From assembly GCF_000429325.1 (NCBI RefSeq), contig NZ_KE386885.1, positions 95,100 to 150,179 of the forward strand: a stretch of DNA of 55,080 nucleotides, read 5' to 3'. The notes below the pieces were generated by a model. It saw only the letters and a list, made by a program, of their open reading frames with translations, did no database searches and had not been told where the DNA came from. The position numbers and the translations under genes are program-made. The stretch is from Fundidesulfovibrio putealis DSM 16056 (lineage in GTDB: Bacteria > Desulfobacterota > Desulfovibrionia > Desulfovibrionales > Desulfovibrionaceae). Positions 50,604 to 55,080 of this stretch are shown piece by piece (position 1 is the stretch's first letter; each line of letters starts with the position of its first letter).

Positions 50604-51159
50604 ACGAACCGACATCCCGTCTGGACCTGGTTCGTCTGCGCTGACTGATGTAGCCAGAAATCTGGCGCGCATCATCAACCGGGAATCCTTCCCGTCTGGA
50701 ATGCGGGCCGCCCTGCGCCGCCTGCGGCCTGGGCAGGTGTGGCCCATGGCCTTCTGGGATCTGGCCCTGGCCCACATCCCAGAAGACCTGCTCCGTAGCG
50801 AGACCCAGGAGAGGCAGTGGGCAGTGGTCATGCAGGCCATGGCCCTTATGGCTCCGGTCGGACAGGCGGGCATCGGCTTGGGAACCGCCCTTGCCCGCGT
50901 GGGCGGCGACACCATGCGCCACCGCTTGATGCGACTGGTGCAAAGCCGCGACCAGGGCCTGGAAGATCAAATTCGCCTGACCGCCCGGCTGCTGGCAAGC
51001 CACGATCAAGCCGTGGACCAGACCGATTTCGCCCGGCTGCTGCTGTATCCGGGAGAGACCGCCGTGCGTGTGCGCCGTGAGCTGGTGCGATCTTTCCTGT
51101 CCGCTTGCTCAAAAGCGGCTGCATGCCCGAAACCGGACGCCCCTGTTAAAGCCGAATAG
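50593..51159 (+). CDS. cse2: Cascade small subunit Cse2 (Cas11e)
   Basis: 188 aa, all-helical. MRAALRRLRPGQVWPMAFWDL and RLMRLVQSRDQGLEDQIRL in parts match the family (RRLRPG, RLVQSRD). Two copies line the R-loop. Starts inside the end of cse1. Confidence 0.9.
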   Translation: MENERTDIPSGPGSSALTDVARNLARIINRESFPSGMRAALRRLRPGQVWPMAFWDLALAHIPEDLLRSETQERQWAVVMQAMALMAPVGQAGIGLGTALARVGGDTMRHRLMRLVQSRDQGLEDQIRLTARLLASHDQAVDQTDFARLLLYPGETAVRVRRELVRSFLSACSKAAACPKPDAPVKAE

Positions 51160-51190
51160 AGCATTCCAACTACCATTCCAGGAGATTGCC

Positions 51191-52402
51191 ATGTCCCTGC
51201 CCACCTTCCTGCAGTTGTCCACCCTGACCAGCTACCCATCTGTCCTGCTCAACCGGGACGACTCCGGCCTAGCCAAGCGGATGCCTTTCGGGGGCGCCGT
51301 ACGTACGCGCATCAGCTCGCAGTGTCTCAAGCGCCACTGGCGTCTCGCGCAAGACCCCCATTCCCTGACCAAGGCGGGCGAAGACCTGTCTCTGGCCGTC
51401 CGTTCCCGTGAGGTCATCAGCCGGAGGCTGGCCGCCCCCCTCATGGCCGAGGGATTTCCCATGGATGTTGTCAACGCCGTCCTGGCTTCCTTCCAGGCCG
51501 ATCTTTTCGGGAAAAAAAGCGGCAGTGGGGAGGAAGAAGAGTCCGCGAAGACAAAAGGCGGGAAGAAGGCCGATGCCGACCCCAACAAGCGCGGCGAAGT
51601 GGTTGTTCTAGGCGAGGCGGAACTGGCCTTCCTGCTGAGCCTGGCCCGAGATGTTTGCACCCAGGCGAAGGGCGATCCAAAGAAGGCCAAGGCGGACAAG
51701 CTGCTCAAGTCCCGGATGAAGGAGTTCGTTCAGCAGGGGGCCGGTGTGGACGCCGCCATGTTCGGCCGATTCTTGAGCGGCGAGCCCACCGCGAGGGTGA
51801 CCTCCGCCGTCCATGTGGCCCACGCCCTTACAGTGCATGCCGAGGCCGCCGAGACAGACTATTTTACAGCCGTGGACGACCTCACCCGCGAAGAGCACTC
51901 TGGCAGCGGGCATCTGGGCGCAACGGAACTCACCAGCGGCTTGTTCTACACCTATGTGGTGGTGGACGTGCCAGGACTGGTGGAGAACCTTGGCGGCGGA
52001 CCGCGCGAAAAATGGCTGTCGGCGGACCGCACCGTGGCCGCCCGCCTTGCGCGCCACCTCATCCATCTGGTGTGCACGGTCACGCCTGGCGCCAAGCTGG
52101 GCTCCACCGCGCCTTATGCCCGTGCTGGTTTCGTGCTGGCCGAGCTGGGCGAGTCCCAGCCGCGCACACTGGCCAACGCTTTCCTCGACCCGCTGCGCCT
52201 GGACCAGGAGGATATCCTCTTGCGGGCAAGCCAGGCTTTGTCCACCCACCTGACCTCCCTGGACGCCATGTACGGTTGCAAGGAGTCCCGTCTGGTGGCC
52301 AGCCTGGACTCGGCCATGACCGCCCCCGCCGCCAGCCGCATGTCCCTGCCCGAACTGGCACAGGCTGTGGAGCGGGCCATTCTCACGGCTGGGCAGTCCT
52401 GA
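51191..52402 (+). CDS. cas7: Cascade backbone subunit Cas7e (CasC/Cse4)
   Basis: 403 aa. FLQLSTLTSYPSVLLNRDDSG and RTRISSQCLKRHWR at the N-terminus are hallmarks of Cas7e, which coats the crRNA in six copies. A Lys/Glu-rich insertion around 113-135 (GSGEEEESAKTKGGKKADAD) is longer than I expect for the family. CAGGAGATTGCC sets the ATG at 51191. Confidence 0.93.
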   Translation: MSLPTFLQLSTLTSYPSVLLNRDDSGLAKRMPFGGAVRTRISSQCLKRHWRLAQDPHSLTKAGEDLSLAVRSREVISRRLAAPLMAEGFPMDVVNAVLASFQADLFGKKSGSGEEEESAKTKGGKKADADPNKRGEVVVLGEAELAFLLSLARDVCTQAKGDPKKAKADKLLKSRMKEFVQQGAGVDAAMFGRFLSGEPTARVTSAVHVAHALTVHAEAAETDYFTAVDDLTREEHSGSGHLGATELTSGLFYTYVVVDVPGLVENLGGGPREKWLSADRTVAARLARHLIHLVCTVTPGAKLGSTAPYARAGFVLAELGESQPRTLANAFLDPLRLDQEDILLRASQALSTHLTSLDAMYGCKESRLVASLDSAMTAPAASRMSLPELAQAVERAILTAGQS

Positions 52403-53142
52403 TGGAGACCTACCTCATCCTTCGGCTCGACGCCCCGCTGATGGCCTTCGGGGACGTAGCCATCGACGAGATCAGGCCCACTGATGTATTTCCCGGAGCT
52501 TCACTGCTCGCCGGACTTTTGGGCAATGCGCTGGGCCTTCGCTATCCGGACCAGCCTGCTCTGGATCGGCTGCAAAGCCGCCTGGTTTTCGCATCGCGCC
52601 TGGACCGCCGGGGCCAGGATCTGCGCGACTACCAAACCGCGCAGATCAACAAGAAAGACATCCTCTGGCGGACCAATGCGGAGATTGGCTCGGAAAAGGA
52701 ACGTAAGGGAGGAATTGAAAGCTACAAGGGGCCCGTGCAGCGTTACCGCCACTACCGGGCTGACTGCCTTGTCACCGTGGCCCTGACTTTGAATCCGTTC
52801 AACGAAGACCCTGTGCTGGACCGGATTGCCCAGGCCTTGGCCAGGCCCGCCCGCCCCTTGTTCCTTGGGCGCTGTTGCTGCCCGCCCTCCCGTCCCATCC
52901 ACGCAGGCGAACTGGTGATGGCTGCTTCACCCAGGCAGGCCCTGGAGCAAACCGCTTCTGTCGGCCATGCCGACCCTGGCCCCTGGCTTGCCGAATGGCC
53001 TGTCGCCGATTTGGATGCCCCACAGCCGCAGCCCTGCCACCTGCTGCTGCGCCGGGACCGCCGCGACTGGCATAACGACGTCCACAGCGGCGTTCGCCCG
53101 GTGACACGCGGCATGCTTCATCTCCAGGAGGATCCCTCATGA
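52402..53142 (+). CDS. cas5: Cascade subunit Cas5e (CasD)
   Basis: 246 aa. METYLILRLDAPLMAFGDVAIDE in parts (LILRLDAPLMAFG) and RPTDVFPGASLLAGLLGNALG are diagnostic; GRCCCPPSRPI and VRPVTRGMLHL follow. It caps the crRNA 5' handle. ATG overlaps the cas7 TGA (TGATG). Confidence 0.92.
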   Translation: METYLILRLDAPLMAFGDVAIDEIRPTDVFPGASLLAGLLGNALGLRYPDQPALDRLQSRLVFASRLDRRGQDLRDYQTAQINKKDILWRTNAEIGSEKERKGGIESYKGPVQRYRHYRADCLVTVALTLNPFNEDPVLDRIAQALARPARPLFLGRCCCPPSRPIHAGELVMAASPRQALEQTASVGHADPGPWLAEWPVADLDAPQPQPCHLLLRRDRRDWHNDVHSGVRPVTRGMLHLQEDPS

Positions 53143-53861
53143 GCCTTTACATGCTCCAACTCACGCTCGCGCCGAGACCCCTGCTGGCCTGGGCGCATCA
53201 GGTTCGGGTGCCGACGCAGGACACCGGTTATCTGATCCATGCGGGGCTGCGCGCCCTGTTCGCGGAGGCGGCCCCCCAGCCCTTCGCCGTACTGGGGGAC
53301 GCAGCTGGCGGAATGAGCGGCTCCGTGTTCACCGTGCTGGGCTATGGCCCCCACCCCAAGGACATGCTGGCTGCCAATGCTCAGATCCTGGCGGAACCGC
53401 TGCTCCATTCCGCCCTGGTTGGTCCGATCCTTGACAAGCCGATGCCTTTGGACTGGCCGACAGGGCGGCTGTTCAATTTCCGAACCAGGGTCTGTCCCGT
53501 GCGCCGTCGCAGCACCACGCCCAGGCGCATGGTCGAGCGCGATGCCTTCCTGGCGGCCTGCGAGCAATATCCTGACCGCCAGCATGACCGGGGGGAGACT
53601 TACAGCGCGTGGCTTGGCGAGCAGCTTGAGCGGGATCAGGCCGCAACCTTGCTGGACTGCCGCATGACCGCCTTCTGCCTGACGCCTTTGAGGCGCAAGA
53701 CGCGTTCCAGCCGCTCCCAGCGGCTGGGAGATCGACCTGACGTTCGTATGGAGGGTACGCTTCGGGTGAATGATCCAAAAGCCTTCGGGACCCTGATGGC
53801 GCGAGGCGTAGGTCGACATCGGGCCTTCGGGTTTGGGATGCTTCTGCTGCGCCCCGCATGA
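53139..53861 (+). CDS. cas6e: CRISPR RNA endonuclease Cas6e (CasE)
   Basis: 240 aa. Cuts pre-crRNA at the repeat hairpin and stays bound. His20 is the likely general acid position; DTGYLIHAGLRALF and a C-terminal Gly-rich loop GVGRHRAFGFGMLLL are family features. ATGA overlaps with cas5 and cas1. Confidence 0.93.
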   Translation: MSLYMLQLTLAPRPLLAWAHQVRVPTQDTGYLIHAGLRALFAEAAPQPFAVLGDAAGGMSGSVFTVLGYGPHPKDMLAANAQILAEPLLHSALVGPILDKPMPLDWPTGRLFNFRTRVCPVRRRSTTPRRMVERDAFLAACEQYPDRQHDRGETYSAWLGEQLERDQAATLLDCRMTAFCLTPLRRKTRSSRSQRLGDRPDVRMEGTLRVNDPKAFGTLMARGVGRHRAFGFGMLLLRPA

Positions 53862-54745
53862 GCCGCCCATTCACTCGTTTGGGGCTGGCGAGCGCACGCA
53901 TCCCTCAGGCCGATCGGCATGGCCTGCTGTGGCTATACCGGGGTAACCTGACCGTTGAGGCAGGCACGCTGCGATTCACCACGGCGGGCATAGAAGGCTT
54001 GGCAGCAGGAAGCTATGACATCCCTTATCAAACGGTCTCGGTACTTCTTCTTGGCCCTGGCACTACCGTCAGCCACGATGTCTTCAGGCTGGCGGCCAGC
54101 CACGGCACAAGCCTCGTGGCCGTCGGACAGGATGGCGTGCGCCTGTACACGGCGCATCCTGCCGGGCCGGACCACAGCCGCCTGGCCCGGCTGCACGCCA
54201 GTTTGTGGAGCGACCCAATCAAGCGCCTGGACGTGGCCCGACGACTGTACGCCTGGCGCCTGAACGAGGTGTTGCCAACGAAGGATATCAGTGCCTTGCG
54301 GGGTATCGAAGGGGCTCGGATGCGTGAAACGTACAAACTGGCCGCCCGTCGTTTTCAGGTGGAATGGCACGGTCGGCGCTTTGACCGCGAAGCCCCGGAG
54401 TCCACAGACATTCCGAACCAAGCCATCAACCATGCTGCGGTCGCGGTGGGAGCTGCTGCAGATATCGCGGTGGCGGCCACTGCGACAATCCCCCAATTGG
54501 GCTTCATCCACGAGGGCTCTTCAAGGGCTTTTGCGTTGGATATCGCAGATTTGTATCGGGACGACTTTACCTTGCCCATTGCGTTTGAGTCCGTTCACAT
54601 CTTCAACAAACAAGACCAAGACAACATTGAGCGTGTCGTGCGGCGTAGAGCTGGTGAAGTCATGCGCAAGAAGGAACTCGTTGCCTCAATGATTGATCGA
54701 ATCAAGGCGCTTATAGATGAGCATGACGGTCATAATCACGCGTAA
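53858..54745 (+). CDS. cas1: CRISPR adaptation integrase Cas1 (type I-E)
   Basis: 295 aa. The metal-binding catalytic set is intact: Glu151 (GIEGARMRE), His218 (FIHEGSSRAF), Asp228 and Asp231 (ALDIADLYR). Inserts new spacers with Cas2. Overlaps cas6e by four bases and cas2 by 29. Confidence 0.96.
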   Translation: MSRPFTRLGLASARIPQADRHGLLWLYRGNLTVEAGTLRFTTAGIEGLAAGSYDIPYQTVSVLLLGPGTTVSHDVFRLAASHGTSLVAVGQDGVRLYTAHPAGPDHSRLARLHASLWSDPIKRLDVARRLYAWRLNEVLPTKDISALRGIEGARMRETYKLAARRFQVEWHGRRFDREAPESTDIPNQAINHAAVAVGAAADIAVAATATIPQLGFIHEGSSRAFALDIADLYRDDFTLPIAFESVHIFNKQDQDNIERVVRRRAGEVMRKKELVASMIDRIKALIDEHDGHNHA

Positions 54746-55010
54746 CGTGGCCCAGCGCTTTCGAGGTTTTCTGGCATCGTGCATGCTGGAGGTGGCCAGC
54801 GGCGTGTACACCAATCCTGGGATGTCCGTGGCCGTGCGCGAGCGAGTCTGGTCCGTGATGGAGGACTGGCACTCCCAGCGACCGGAGGGGTCGTTGGTCT
54901 TGATCTGGGCCGACTCCAAACAGCCAGCCGGGCAGGGCTTGCTTATCCTCGGCGAGCCTCCCCGGAAGGTAATTGAATACGATGGCGTGTACCTCAGTCA
55001 CTTGACATAA
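54717..55010 (+). CDS. cas2: CRISPR adaptation protein Cas2 (type I-E)
   Basis: 97 aa, the I-E form: MTVIITRNVAQRFRGFLASC in parts (VIITRNV, RFRGFL), LEVASGVYTNPGMSV, VLIWADSKQPAGQG. Structural dimer in the Cas1-Cas2 integrase. ATG at 54717 or 54723. Ends 37 bp before the CRISPR repeat. Confidence 0.94.
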   Translation: MSMTVIITRNVAQRFRGFLASCMLEVASGVYTNPGMSVAVRERVWSVMEDWHSQRPEGSLVLIWADSKQPAGQGLLILGEPPRKVIEYDGVYLSHLT

Positions 55011-55047
55011 CCATATTTCATACGCTCTTTGACAACTGAAGTTAAGA
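55011..55047 (+). promoter_or_regulatory. CRISPR leader
   Basis: AT-rich stretch between cas2 and the first repeat, containing TTTGACAACTGAAG. Very short (37 bp) compared with usual leaders, so leader function must extend into cas2. Confidence 0.55.
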
Positions 55048-55080
55048 GTCTCCCCCGCGTGTGCGGGGATCGACCCTGCC
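55048..55080 (+). CRISPR. First CRISPR repeat of a type I-E array, cut by the window end
   Basis: A 29-bp unit (55048-55076) starting GTCTC with hairpin core CCCCGCGTGTGCGGGG and ending GATCGACCC, the form of type I-E repeats. Bases 55077-55080 would be the start of the first spacer. Only one repeat is visible, so identification depends on sequence form and the adjacent cas2. Confidence 0.85.

Overview
The window is GC-rich chromosomal DNA from a bacterium, most likely a Desulfovibrionaceae member (Fundidesulfovibrio/Desulfovibrio-like). This is inferred from gene content: an F0-only ATP synthase operon (atpZ-atpI-atpB-atpE) followed by rex, the hisI-cdsA-dxr-rseP-tsaB run, metX-metW, and several multidomain PAS, CheB/CheR and kinase proteins. 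No rRNA is present to confirm the placement.

Layout. 1-3.7 kb: a GT4 glycosyltransferase coupled to a B12-binding radical SAM enzyme fused to a DprE2-like short-chain reductase. 3.8-6.6 kb: unfamiliar small genes in a stretch that becomes AT-richer, including a 280-aa protein with two Tyr/Gly-rich repeats and a glycine-zipper tail. 6.8-10.1 kb: a membrane histidine kinase, guanine deaminase and a small membrane protein. 10.3-16.0 kb: a DegT-type aminotransferase, a decaprenyl-phosphate phosphoribosyltransferase-like UbiA protein and a 1209-aa membrane protein, probably a surface-glycan set related to the first region. 16.0-20.4 kb: cobS, a SAM hydrolase-family protein, rex and the F0 operon, with a candidate Rex operator upstream. 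20.7-27.8 kb: a PAS/PP2C phosphatase, a lipoprotein, then hisI-cdsA-dxr-rseP-tsaB, the last five tightly packed or overlapping. 27.8-29.4 kb: 1.66 kb without a protein gene, full of structured repeats. 29.4-37.1 kb: a minus-strand run of CheB-CheR-PAS protein, hybrid kinase, metX and metW. 37.4-45.4 kb: ilvD, a DUF488 protein, an exported protein, an ABC transporter with a double-length permease, and an NAD(P)-binding/DUF2867-like protein. 45.6-55.1 kb: tRNA-Pro(GGG), then a complete type I-E CRISPR-Cas operon (cas3-cse1-cse2-cas7-cas5-cas6e-cas1-cas2) and the first CRISPR repeat at the very end of the window.

The most unusual signal is non-coding. Three copies of a composite element (copy 1 near the left end, copies 2 and 3 at 27.9 and 29.1 kb) carry a ~110-bp two-tier hairpin. 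Its stem sequence changes between copies but keeps pairing, while its 26-nt apical loop is nearly invariant. Each is accompanied by a second, terminator-like hairpin with the same loop. Two of the copies (1 and 2) lie 3' of a gene and read in the same direction as it. Copies 2 and 3 are ~310-bp direct duplications that frame a degenerate minisatellite (106-bp higher-order period). A second, shorter 3'-end hairpin repeat occurs three times elsewhere. The radical SAM-DprE2-like fusion is the strongest protein-level oddity.
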